Source: Spirochaetaceae bacterium
Lineage (GTDB): Bacteria; Spirochaetota; Spirochaetia; Treponematales; Breznakiellaceae
DNA length: 15,703 bases
Assembly (NCBI GenBank): GCA_031280705.1
Contig: JAITGJ010000091.1
Coordinates: 1 to 15,703 of the forward strand
Direction: 5' to 3'
A model generated the notes under the pieces. It made no database searches. It had not been told where the DNA came from and worked only from the letters and a program-made list of their open reading frames with translations. The position numbers were made by a program, and so were the translations under genes. Position 1 is the stretch's first letter. Every line of letters begins with the position of its first letter. Below, one piece after another: positions 1 through 6,350 of this stretch.

Positions 1-283
1 GGGGATCAACGCCTGGTTTTCCTTCGGTACGGCGGTGGTTCTTAATCACCAGACGGCGATGCGGGCCGCGGCGGCGCTGCCCCTGGACCGGCTGCTTACG
101 GAAACCGACGCGCCGTTCCAGCCGCTTCGTTTTCACCCGTTTTCCACGCCCGCCGGTCTTTCCGTCATTATTCAGGGCATTGCGCGTCTGCGCCGGGAGG
201 CGGAGCGCGACGGGGGCACGGCCATGGAAACTGAGGCCGCGGCGGACCGGAATTTCCGCGCCGTTTTTGGGGATCCCGCGTAA
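1..283 (+). CDS. TatD-family metal-dependent hydrolase, C-terminal part (5' end outside the window)
   Basis: The reading frame is open from base 2 and ends at TAA 281-283, giving about 93 C-terminal residues. The stretch LLTETDAPFQP matches the conserved LLxETDxPxLxP block of TatD (amidohydrolase-fold) DNases, whose Asp lies at the metal centre. It is followed by the usual terminal helices ending in NFRAVFG, comparable to the N-A-x-x-L-F-G end of the family. TatD proteins are cytoplasmic metal-dependent nucleases or hydrolases implicated in DNA turnover and quality control. The GTG at 35 is internal and not the true start, because the upstream codons (GINAWFSFGT) still fit the family. Between FQP and the final helix the sequence is less canonical, so the subfamily cannot be named. 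No clear terminator follows; a G-rich spacer does. Confidence 0.8.
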   Translation, partial: GINAWFSFGTAVVLNHQTAMRAAAALPLDRLLTETDAPFQPLRFHPFSTPAGLSVIIQGIARLRREAERDGGTAMETEAAADRNFRAVFGDPA

Positions 284-311
284 ACGCTTCCCGTATAAGG
301 ATGGAAAAGCA

Positions 312-351
312 GGGGAGGGGGGGAGGGCTCGGCGGGCCAGGGGCCAGAGGG
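312..351 (+). other. G-quadruplex-forming motif in the tatD-nifS spacer
   Basis: Six G-runs of three or more (312-315, 317-323, 325-327, 334-336, 340-343, 349-351) are separated by loops of 1 to 6 bases. This satisfies the standard G4 pattern with runs to spare. It lies between the tatD stop and the promoter proposed for nifS, on the coding strand. Folding in vivo is inference. Confidence 0.6.
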
Positions 352-380
352 AAAATAAAAGTTGTTGAATGCCTCCAATA

Positions 381-409
381 TTGCATATATTTATAAGTAC
401 TAATATGAT
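381..409 (+). promoter_or_regulatory. Putative sigma70 promoter of the nifS-nifU unit
   Basis: TTGCAT (381-386) and TATGAT (404-409) are separated by 17 bases. The -10 matches the consensus at 5 of 6 positions and the -35 at 3 of 6, within a locally AT-rich island in GC-rich DNA. The predicted start is near base 416, giving a leader of about 58 nt. A weaker alternative is TTGTTG 362-367 with TATATT 386-391 (18-base spacer). Confidence 0.5.
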
Positions 410-415
410 AAGAAA

Positions 416-428
416 GGTAAGGATTACC
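416..428. promoter_or_regulatory. Short dyad at the predicted nifS transcription start
   Basis: GGTAA-GGA-TTACC is a perfect inverted repeat with 5-base arms. It sits where transcription from the proposed promoter would begin. It could be an operator half-site pair or a small 5' hairpin. It does not match the IscR consensus as I know it. Chance occurrence is possible for arms this short. Confidence 0.25.
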
Positions 429-473
429 GGAGGCAAGCGTCCCTGACCCTGTGCCCGGATTGAGGAGTTCTTT

Positions 474-1664
474 ATGCCGGAAAAAGAAACGCACGTGTAT
501 CTGGATTATAACGCTACCACTCCCCTGCGGGACGAGGTTCGCGCGGCCATCATCGAGGACCTTGCCGTTTACGGCAATGCCTCCAGCATGCATGCCGATG
601 GACGCCGCGCCCGCGCCCGGGTGGAAGAAGCCCGGCAGGCGGTGGGCGATCTCCTTTCCGGCAGCGCGAAAGGGGTTATTTTTACTTCGGGGGGGTCAGA
701 ATCGAACAATACGGTTTTCCAGGCCATGCGGCGTCTTGCGGCGGGGCCGGACGGCGCGCCCAAAAAGGATGGGCGCACGGGCATCATCACCACGGAAATA
801 GAACACCCCTGCGTGCTTAATTCCGCGCGGGACCTCGCGGAAATGGGTTTTGACGTTACCTTTCTCCCGGTGGACCAGAACGGCAAAGTCAGAATGGACG
901 CCTACCGTTCCGCCCTGAGCGAAAAGACCCTTTTTGTGTCGGTGATGATGGCGAATAACGAAATCGGCACGATTCAGGACATTGCCGCGCTGGCCGCGCC
1001 GGCCCGCGAAGCGGGGGCTTTTTTCCATACCGACGCGGTGCAGGCGGTGGGGAAGGTTCCCGTGAACGTAACGGAACTGGGCGTGGATTATCTTACCATG
1101 TCCGCCCACAAGATTTACGGACCCAAAGGGGTAGGGGCGCTTTGGGTGCGGGAAGGCGCGCCCCTCTTTCCCCTGATTCAGGGCGGGCATCAGGAAGACG
1201 GCTACCGGGCGGGAACCTACAACAACGGCGGAATTCTGGGATTCGGGACCGCCGCGGTTCTGGCGCGGGAGCATCTTGCCGTGTACGGGCGGGAAATGTG
1301 CGCCCTCCGGAACCGGCTCCGGGACGGCCTGCTTGAGCGGGTGCCCCACATTAAGATAAACGGCCATGCCGGGGACACGCTTCCGAACACCCTCAATGTG
1401 TCGTTTCCCGGCGCCGAAGGCGAGGCGATTCTGCTTTCCCTTGACCTTGCCGGCATTGAGGTATCCACCGGTTCGGCCTGCGCTTCGGGGAGCCTTGAAC
1501 CTTCCCACGTACTTCTCGCCATTGGCGCGGGGCCCGAATTTGCCCACGGCTCGATCCGGTTTAGCCTCGGTTGGGGCGTTACCGAAGAAGGCATCGATTA
1601 TGTGCTCCAGACCCTGCCGCCCATCATCGCGCGGCTGAGGGCCATGTCAACCGTGCCGGCATAG
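474..1664 (+). CDS. nifS: Cysteine desulfurase, NifS/IscS type (group I)
   Basis: This PLP enzyme takes sulfur from L-cysteine as an enzyme persulfide and passes it to the Fe-S scaffold in the cytoplasm. The 396-residue length is normal for the family. Visible marks are the N-terminal YLDYNATTP, the cofactor-site TSGGSESNN (71-79), His111 in EIEHP (stacks on PLP), Asp187 in HTDAVQ, the Schiff-base Lys213 in SAHKIYGPKG, and the active-site Cys336 in STGSACASGSLEPSHVL. The long loop with SGSAC is the group I (NifS/IscS) form, not the SufS form. The ATG follows GAGGAG (462-467) with 6 bases between. nifU starts 38 bp downstream, so the two are probably co-transcribed, and NifU is the expected sulfur acceptor. 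I call it nifS rather than iscS because of the NifU-type partner; it is more likely a housekeeping enzyme than nitrogenase-specific, since no nif genes are in view. Confidence 0.93.
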   Translation: MPEKETHVYLDYNATTPLRDEVRAAIIEDLAVYGNASSMHADGRRARARVEEARQAVGDLLSGSAKGVIFTSGGSESNNTVFQAMRRLAAGPDGAPKKDGRTGIITTEIEHPCVLNSARDLAEMGFDVTFLPVDQNGKVRMDAYRSALSEKTLFVSVMMANNEIGTIQDIAALAAPAREAGAFFHTDAVQAVGKVPVNVTELGVDYLTMSAHKIYGPKGVGALWVREGAPLFPLIQGGHQEDGYRAGTYNNGGILGFGTAAVLAREHLAVYGREMCALRNRLRDGLLERVPHIKINGHAGDTLPNTLNVSFPGAEGEAILLSLDLAGIEVSTGSACASGSLEPSHVLLAIGAGPEFAHGSIRFSLGWGVTEEGIDYVLQTLPPIIARLRAMSTVPA

Positions 1665-1702
1665 GGAACGGCTGCCGGACAACGCTTTTTTTGGAGGAAA
1701 AA

Positions 1703-2296
1703 ATGTCAGACTGGCTTTATTCTGATTTGGTTAAAGATCATTTTACCAATCCCCGCAACGTACTTTTGGGCGACGAGAACGTTTTCCCGGCCAATGCGCG
1801 GGGGCAGACCGGAAACATTAAATGCGGCGACCAAATGTTGATGCTCCTCACGATCAGTAACGATGTGATTACCGGCGTTCGCTGGAAAACCTACGGCTGC
1901 GCGAGCGCAATCGCCTCAACCAGCGTTCTTTCGGAAATGATCAAAGGGATGCACATCAAGGACGCCTATGGTATCAGGCCGGAGGACCTTGTTGAAAAAC
2001 TCGGCGGCCTTCCCGATTACAAGATCCATTGTTCCGTGCTGGGCGACAAGGCTCTGCGCGCCGCCATTGACGACCACCTCGCAAAAACCGGGAGGCCGGG
2101 GCTTTACAAAGAGCCGTCCACGGAGATCTGCCACTGTCTCGGCATTACCGATAAAGATATCGAAGACGCCTACCGGCAGGGCGCCCGCGGTTGGGAGGGA
2201 CTCAAAGAGGCTACCAAAATGGGCACCGTCTGCGGGAAATGTAAAGACGCGGCGATGGAACTGCTCCATTCCTTTGAGCATCTTTACGGAACTTAG
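1703..2296 (+). CDS. nifU: NifU-like Fe-S scaffold: IscU-type domain plus BFD-like [2Fe-2S] domain, no Nfu domain
   Basis: The 197-residue protein assembles Fe-S clusters from sulfur supplied by the adjacent desulfurase. Residues 1-128 are the IscU-type scaffold with the three ligand cysteines Cys41 (GNIKCGD, including Asp43), Cys66 (YGCAS) and Cys110 (KIHCSVLGD). Residues 140-185 are a BFD-like ferredoxin domain with ICHC (Cys143, Cys145) and CGKC (Cys177, Cys180), the four ligands of the permanent [2Fe-2S] cluster in NifU. The C-terminal Nfu domain (CxxC) of full-length NifU is absent: the frame stops after LHSFEHLYGT. The HscA-binding LPPVK motif of IscU reads LPDYK here, as expected for NifU. 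The ATG at 1703 follows GGAGG (1693-1697) with 5 bases between; earlier in-frame codons overlap the end of nifS and lack this site. No clear terminator is seen downstream. Confidence 0.9.
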   Translation: MSDWLYSDLVKDHFTNPRNVLLGDENVFPANARGQTGNIKCGDQMLMLLTISNDVITGVRWKTYGCASAIASTSVLSEMIKGMHIKDAYGIRPEDLVEKLGGLPDYKIHCSVLGDKALRAAIDDHLAKTGRPGLYKEPSTEICHCLGITDKDIEDAYRQGARGWEGLKEATKMGTVCGKCKDAAMELLHSFEHLYGT

Positions 2297-2347
2297 CGCC
2301 CGGGCGGCATATTGGAAAAGCGGCCGGCTTTGCGGGCAGGCACTATG

Positions 2348-2373
2348 TAGTGTCTGTCCATAAAGCCGGTTAC
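2348..2373 (+). repeat. 26-bp dispersed repeat, partial copy of a palindromic element
   Basis: These 26 bases, beginning TAGTGTCTGTCC and ending AAGCCGGTTAC, recur at 11306-11331 with one mismatch (T/C at the fourth base). At 11306 the right arm that completes the hairpin is present; here the sequence continues GGCGGGC, so the hairpin arm is missing. The copy lies between the nifU stop and a convergent small gene. It overlaps the end of a short palindrome CACTATGTAGTG (2341-2352). Confidence 0.8.
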
Positions 2374-2395
2374 GGCGGGCGAGACGGCGTTACCG

Positions 2396-2620
2396 TTATT
2401 TTTTCATCGCATCATTGATAAGTTTATCGTATTTTTTGTTTTCTTCTTCCAGCAATTTGAGCGTGCCATTTTGCTTTTCAACCTCCAGCGCCAAAATTTC
2501 TTTCTGCAGTTCCAGTTCCCGTATTTTATTTTTCTGTGTTTTTTCTTTATGCGAAAGAATTATTGCCAGAATTGGTATCGCCAGCGCGGCAAACGGTATT
2601 AAAATCCCTATCTGTGCCAT
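2396..2620 (-). CDS. Small membrane-anchored coiled-coil protein (PspB-like shape), function unknown
   Basis: The 74-residue product has one N-terminal membrane segment (about residues 3-22, IGILIPFAALAIPILAIIL). A highly charged helix with heptad-like spacing follows (about 24-70, rich in E, K and L). It ends in NDAMKK. This single TM plus cytoplasmic coiled coil resembles PspB-type envelope-stress proteins, but I see no family-defining motif, so the similarity is of shape only. The ATG follows GGAGGG (complement of 2626-2631) with 5 bases between, and a perfect consensus promoter lies just upstream, so it is very likely a real gene. Base use is clearly more AT-rich than its neighbours (many T and A runs), which may reflect its Lys/Glu/Ile composition or a separate origin. 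It is convergent with nifU and divergent from the gene at 2829. Confidence 0.75.
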   Translation of the reverse strand: MAQIGILIPFAALAIPILAIILSHKEKTQKNKIRELELQKEILALEVEKQNGTLKLLEEENKKYDKLINDAMKK

Positions 2621-2641
2621 ATCCGCCCTCCACGTTCAGGA

Positions 2642-2671
2642 ATTATATGCCCCCGCGTCCAATGTTGTCAA
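2642..2671 (-). promoter_or_regulatory. Perfect-consensus sigma70 promoter of the small membrane protein gene
   Basis: On the minus strand TTGACA (complement of 2666-2671) and TATAAT (complement of 2642-2647) are both 6/6 consensus, with an 18-base spacer. The predicted start is near base 2635, leaving a leader of about 15 nt that contains the GGAGGG ribosome-binding site. Confidence 0.85.
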
Positions 2672-2728
2672 CCGGCGCGGTCATCCGGCGCAGGTTTCTG
2701 GCTGGCGCGCTCTGGAACGCGCGGGTGT

Positions 2729-2751
2729 CTCCGGCGATGCCGGAGCGTTTT
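2729..2751 (+). other. Hairpin followed by a short T run
   Basis: CTCCGGC (2729-2735) pairs with GCCGGAG (2739-2745) around a GAT loop, and CGTTTT follows. It has the look of a weak intrinsic terminator on the plus strand, but no plus-strand gene ends here. It lies in the 208-base gap between divergent promoters, so its role is unclear. Confidence 0.35.
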
Positions 2752-2828
2752 CCCAAAACAGCACAACTTCCGCCGGTTGAAGCAAATTCGGCGCGAAGCG
2801 CCTAATACATACGGAAACGGAGGTTTTT

Positions 2829-3986
2829 ATGATCAGGTTTTCACGGGTTTCCCGCGGCGGAAACGGCGGCAAACGCGGGCGGTATTGCGATGGAACCGGA
2901 AGTATTCTTGCAAAACTGGCGTTTTTTTTGACGGTGATGACGCTTGGCGCGGGAAGCGCGGGCTGCGGATTTTTTTCAACATTGACGGCCAAAGAAAACG
3001 CGGCGCAGAATCTCAGTATTGCCGTCTGGAATGTGGAAACCCTTTTTGACGGGGAAGACGATGGAATTGAATACCGTGAATACCGCGCCGCCGCCGGGTG
3101 GTCGGCAGAGAAATTTCGCGCCCGGCTTACGGCGATTTCCCGGGCGGTGGAAGCGCTCCAAAGCGGCGGGCCGGACATTCTTGCCCTGGTCGAAGTGGAA
3201 AATGCCCGGATTCTTGAAGATTTTGCCTCAGACGCGGGAAAACAATTCGGCTACCGCTATGTTTCATTTGCCGGAAACCCCGGCGCGGCGCTCGGCCTTG
3301 GCATCCTCTCCCGCCATCCCATTGCCGGGACCGCGGCCCACTCGGTAACGTCGTCTGACGGAACGACGCCCCGGCCGGTACTTGAGGCGCGTTTTGAGAT
3401 CCGGGGAAAGCCGCTCATGCTTATGATCTGCCACTGGAAATCGAAACTTGGGGGCGAAAAAGCGACGGAATTACTGCGCCGCGCCTCCGCGCGCGCCCTG
3501 GTACGGCGGCTTCGGGAAATCGCGGCGGAATGCCCGGGAACGCCGGTCGTGATTATGGGTGATCTTAACGAAAACCACGATGAATTTTACCGGCTGGGCG
3601 GCGAAACGCTCTCCGCGCTGCTCCCCGACGATCCCGAAGCGGCGCGCTGCGCCGGAGGCGCGCAGGAAGACTTTCTGGTGTTGAGCGGCGTAAAACCGCC
3701 GGCGCCGTCCCATTTCCCCGGAGACACGGTTACCCTGTATTCACCCTGGGCGAAAGAACTTATGACCGGTTCCTATTTCTACCAAAACTCCTGGGAAACG
3801 ATCGATCATATTTTACTGTCGGAATATTTTTTTGACGGAACGGGCTGGGAATTTTTTGACGCCGAAGCCGTACACCGGGAGCCGTTTATCCGCGCGGCAG
3901 GGTATCCCAGCCCGTACAACCCCCGGACGGGAAGCGGATTAAGCGACCACCTGCCGCTGCTCCTTACGCTTGCGATTGCGGAATAG
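2829..3986 (+). CDS. Endonuclease/exonuclease/phosphatase (EEP)-fold protein, predicted exported or lipoprotein
   Basis: The 385-residue protein has the EEP-fold motif series: AVWNVETLFD with Asn68, ILALVEVEN with the metal-site Glu (E122 or E124), ICHWKSK with His202, VVIMGDLNENHD with Asp245 and Asn247, IDHILLS with Asp326-His327, and GLSDHLPLLLTL with the catalytic pair Asp373-His374. The family hydrolyses phosphodiesters (nucleic acid, phospholipid or sugar phosphate); the set NVETLFD/HWKSK/DLNE is typical of the bacterial extracellular nuclease-like branch, but the substrate cannot be told. An N-terminal basic region precedes a hydrophobic stretch (about 27-45) ending SAGC, so Cys46 could be a lipidation site under the loose spirochaetal lipobox. 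Otherwise it is a signal-anchored protein. The ATG follows GGAGG (2819-2823) with 5 bases between. The upstream promoter is unclear; a GGCGC-gaa-GCGCC hairpin lies at 2790-2802. Its last codons are duplicated downstream. Confidence 0.85.
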   Translation: MIRFSRVSRGGNGGKRGRYCDGTGSILAKLAFFLTVMTLGAGSAGCGFFSTLTAKENAAQNLSIAVWNVETLFDGEDDGIEYREYRAAAGWSAEKFRARLTAISRAVEALQSGGPDILALVEVENARILEDFASDAGKQFGYRYVSFAGNPGAALGLGILSRHPIAGTAAHSVTSSDGTTPRPVLEARFEIRGKPLMLMICHWKSKLGGEKATELLRRASARALVRRLREIAAECPGTPVVIMGDLNENHDEFYRLGGETLSALLPDDPEAARCAGGAQEDFLVLSGVKPPAPSHFPGDTVTLYSPWAKELMTGSYFYQNSWETIDHILLSEYFFDGTGWEFFDAEAVHREPFIRAAGYPSPYNPRTGSGLSDHLPLLLTLAIAE

Positions 3987-4056
3987 CGGTCCGATCCATA
4001 CGTCAATCCTGAACCCGCCGCCGCTCCTTACCCTTTCGGTTGTGAATAGCGGCCCG
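3951..4056 (+). repeat. Degenerate tandem duplication of the 3' end of the EEP gene
   Basis: Bases 3951-3993, which encode LPLLLTLAIAE and the TAG stop, match 4015-4056 at 35 of 43 aligned positions with one single-base gap (period about 63-64 bp). The second copy lies after the stop and before the convergent gene. The gap shifts its TAG out of the corresponding frame, so it is non-coding. No obvious T-tract terminator is present in this 97-bp convergent gap; a short hairpin GCCCG/CGGGC lies at 4052-4067. Confidence 0.75.
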
Positions 4057-4083
4057 TAAGTCCGGGCGGGAAGGGCAGGGGTC

Positions 4084-5580
4084 CTACCGGCGGCGGCCCT
4101 GACGAAAGGCGGTTCTAAAGCGATCCAGGAGTACGTCGATATGCTTCCGTGTGGGAATGCTGAAACTTTCGAGCACATCGGGATCAAACTGTTCAAAATT
4201 GATGTTGCCCCGTTCGTATTCACAGAACATATTTCCAAGATACGCCACCGATGTAATGTCGCGGAATTCTTCCGGCGCGGAAAGCGGATCGTGGTGATAC
4301 CGGATCGAATTGACCAGGCCCGGCGGGAAATTCCATTTTTCCGCGACGAGCGCGCCGATTTCCGCGTGGTTCATACCCGCCGAAAGATCCTCAAAAGTGG
4401 AAGCGGGAAGCCCCTTTTCAACGCAGAATTTTCGTATTTTGTCGAGCAGTTCCGGGTGTACTTCGGAAAAAATGATTTTTCCCATGTCGTGCAAAATACC
4501 CGCGACGTATGAATCGTCCAGAAGGTTCCGGTCGCGGCGGAAATTTTTGGCGATATTGTAGGAATAAAACGCCGCCTGGTATGAGTGATCCCAGAGCCGC
4601 TTTTTTTCATCGCTTTCATCGCCCAGCAGTTTTTGTGTTCCGTAGGAGTAGAGCAGGTTGCTGATTCCCCGGATGCCGACCATTTTTGTCGCTTCGGAAA
4701 TGCTGTCAACAGGTTTTCCGAGCATATAGGCCGCTGAATTGACCACTTTGAGAAGGTCCGCCGTCAGCGCCGGGTCCTGCGATATTTCCCGGGCAATACC
4801 GGCCATATCGCTTGTGGGGTCGGAAATAAGCTGCTGTATACGGATGATGTTTTCCGGGAACTGCGGCAGGGCGTTGACGCTTGCGACAATGGTTTCGGCC
4901 AGTACCGACAGATTTTCTACCTTTGTGTGTTCCAGCGGAATCACAATGCGGGCAATGGTTTCCTTTTCCGTGGAAAGAATATCAAAACAGTCTTCGGAAA
5001 GGCCCATCTTTTTGAGCATCAGCACCAGAATGACGAGGCCGAGACCAGCCCCCTCCGACGCGTCCAGCACCTGGGACAGGGCGTCTTCCAGCGAATTAAA
5101 CTGCCGGGACCGGGCAAGCTTATCGTGAATACGGATCAGTTCCGTTTTGGTTACCGACACATTGTTGCGCACCTCAATCAAAATGATATTGCGCCGGGTC
5201 TGGAGGATGAGCTTGATGTAAAGCCCCTTCTCCTTTTGAAGCTGGAGGTAGTGGGCGATATTGCCGAGCGTATCTTCCTTGAAACGCTCCATGCCCGCGC
5301 GGTAATCATCGGCACGGGTAAGGTCGAGACCCTTTTCCGAAAAATAAACCCGCTTTGTATTGGCCTTTTTGGCGTTTACCGTCAACTCCTGGACGATATA
5401 AATCACATAGTCCCTGAGGCGCGGCTGGTCCACCAGGGTGAGAAAAAGCGTCAGAACCTGCTCAATGTATACTTCTATCTCGTGGGGGAGGGTAAAACTC
5501 GTGATAGTAAGGGGAATGCCCAACTGCACGGCGCGTTTTACTTTTTCTTCGTCAACCACCAGTTCCTGAACGCCAGTCAT
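4084..5580 (-). CDS. GHKL ATPase-like plus HDOD domain signalling protein
   Basis: The 498-residue cytoplasmic protein has two parts. Residues about 35-216 resemble a GHKL (histidine-kinase/anti-sigma) ATPase: the N box reads QELTVNAKKA (Glu65, Asn69) and the G2 box EGAGLGLVI (176-184). The G1 box, normally DxGxG, reads EVRNNVSV (136-143), so the adenine-binding Asp is replaced and ATP binding is doubtful. Residues about 236-440 are an HDOD domain: LPQFPENI start, VVNSAAY (279-285), ILHDMGK (362-368, His364-Asp365), MNHAEIGALVAEKWNFP and RYHHDP (427-432). The HD residues are intact, unlike in many HDOD proteins, so phosphohydrolase activity is possible. No sensor, receiver or output DNA-binding domain is visible. 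The frame has an in-frame stop two codons before AAT-GAG-GAT-ATG, so ATG 5580 is the first possible start. The only Shine-Dalgarno-like GAGG is 2 bases away, too close to act normally. Confidence 0.85.
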   Translation of the reverse strand: MTGVQELVVDEEKVKRAVQLGIPLTITSFTLPHEIEVYIEQVLTLFLTLVDQPRLRDYVIYIVQELTVNAKKANTKRVYFSEKGLDLTRADDYRAGMERFKEDTLGNIAHYLQLQKEKGLYIKLILQTRRNIILIEVRNNVSVTKTELIRIHDKLARSRQFNSLEDALSQVLDASEGAGLGLVILVLMLKKMGLSEDCFDILSTEKETIARIVIPLEHTKVENLSVLAETIVASVNALPQFPENIIRIQQLISDPTSDMAGIAREISQDPALTADLLKVVNSAAYMLGKPVDSISEATKMVGIRGISNLLYSYGTQKLLGDESDEKKRLWDHSYQAAFYSYNIAKNFRRDRNLLDDSYVAGILHDMGKIIFSEVHPELLDKIRKFCVEKGLPASTFEDLSAGMNHAEIGALVAEKWNFPPGLVNSIRYHHDPLSAPEEFRDITSVAYLGNMFCEYERGNINFEQFDPDVLESFSIPTRKHIDVLLDRFRTAFRQGRRR

Positions 5581-5586
5581 ATCCTC

Positions 5587-5616
5587 ATTTTACTCTATTT
5601 TCCCCCGGCAGGGCAA
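5587..5616 (-). promoter_or_regulatory. Putative promoter of the GHKL-HDOD gene, leaderless geometry
   Basis: On the minus strand TTGCCC (complement of 5611-5616) and TAAAAT (complement of 5587-5592) are 18 bases apart. The -10 is 5/6 consensus and its end lies 6 bases before the ATG at 5580, so transcription would start at or next to the start codon. Confidence 0.5.
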
Positions 5617-5690
5617 GAACGGGAAAGGCTGCCTCCGCAGTCTTCGCCGCGCGGATGGCCGCTTCCCGGCTCGATTGTTTTGGAAAAAAT

Positions 5691-5699
5691 TGATATAAC
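5691..5699 (+). promoter_or_regulatory. Putative extended -10 promoter of the TPR lipoprotein gene, leaderless geometry
   Basis: TGA immediately precedes TATAAC (5694-5699), the TGn extended -10 form; the -35 region is poor (TCGATT 5671-5676). The -10 ends 6 bases before ATG 5706, so the message would begin at the start codon. No Shine-Dalgarno is present. Confidence 0.5.
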
Positions 5700-5705
5700 C
5701 GGTTC

Positions 5706-6350
5706 ATGGTTTGGGAAAAAACACCGCCGGTACGAGCCGCGCCGCCCGGCGCCTGGCCGCGCGCCGCGTTTCGCCTCCTCGCCGCGCTCTGCTCCCTGTT
5801 TTTCGCCTCATGTTCGGCCGTTACGGGAAAATTCAGGGTGATGGCGGGTAATCTTCTGTATGGCGGCGGGCGCTATACCGGTGCGATCACGAATTATCTC
5901 GCGGCATCGGAGGACGAGCGGACCGCGCCCTATGCGGAGTACGGCCTTGGGGTGATTTATCTGGCCATGAACGAGGAAGACGCGGCGCTTGGACGTTTTG
6001 ACGCCGCCGGGGCGGCGCTTGACGGCGCGGAGCATAACGAGCTTCGTTACCGGCTCCACTATAACCGGGGGATTATTTTTTTTGAACGGGAGGACTTTTC
6101 CCGCGCGGCGGCGGAATTCCGGAAGGCGCTGGAAAGCGGTCCGGGTCATGTTGAGGCCAAGCGGAACCTCGAATTGAGCCTCCTCTCGTATGAGCAGCGG
6201 CGGCGGGAGGATCCCGGCGCGCGGACCGGCCATGAAGAACCGGGGGAGGCGGATGATATTCTTTACGAATACCTCCGCCGGGAAGAAGAAAAACGCTGGA
6301 GGAATCAGGAATGGACCGGCGACGCGCCGTTTTCCGGACCGGATTACTGA
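5706..6350 (+). CDS. TPR lipoprotein, BatC/BatE-like
   Basis: The 214-residue protein starts with a basic/hydrophobic leader (about 18-35) ending LFFASC, a lipobox with Cys36, so it is a predicted lipoprotein facing the periplasm. Residues about 50-170 form three helical TPR-like units: LYGGGRYTGAITNYLAA, APYAEYGLGVIYLAMNEEDAALGRFDAA, and the clearest, LHYNRGIIFFEREDFSRAAAEFRKALESGPGHVEAKRN. The C-terminus (175-214) is charged and low in hydrophobics. It is followed, with a 40-base overlap, by a BatD-like gene. TPR proteins accompany BatD in the Bat (Bacteroides aerotolerance) clusters of spirochaetes, so a role in a periplasmic protein complex is inferred. batA, batB and moxR are not in the window. 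An in-frame TGA at 5691 rules out an earlier start; no ribosome-binding site precedes the ATG. Confidence 0.8.
   Translation: MVWEKTPPVRAAPPGAWPRAAFRLLAALCSLFFASCSAVTGKFRVMAGNLLYGGGRYTGAITNYLAASEDERTAPYAEYGLGVIYLAMNEEDAALGRFDAAGAALDGAEHNELRYRLHYNRGIIFFEREDFSRAAAEFRKALESGPGHVEAKRNLELSLLSYEQRRREDPGARTGHEEPGEADDILYEYLRREEEKRWRNQEWTGDAPFSGPDY

Noticed and set aside
696..1547. 283-codon open frame opposite nifS
   Set aside because: Antisense of an unambiguous cysteine desulfurase; Arg/Gly-rich with no family match.
1571..1702. Longer NifU start overlapping nifS
   Set aside because: The NifU fold begins at MSDWLYSDLV. The ATG at 1703 has a strong GGAGG, while the upstream codons read the end of nifS in another frame.
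2341..2352. CACTATGTAGTG as an operator
   Set aside because: A short palindrome downstream of a stop and within a repeat edge; no promoter is near.
4052..4067. GCCCG/CGGGC hairpin as a terminator between convergent genes
   Set aside because: Only a 5-bp stem, and a purine-rich sequence follows instead of a T run.
4927..5841. 304-codon plus-strand frame opposite the GHKL-HDOD gene
   Set aside because: Shadow of a gene with strong HDOD motifs; it also runs past the divergent promoters.
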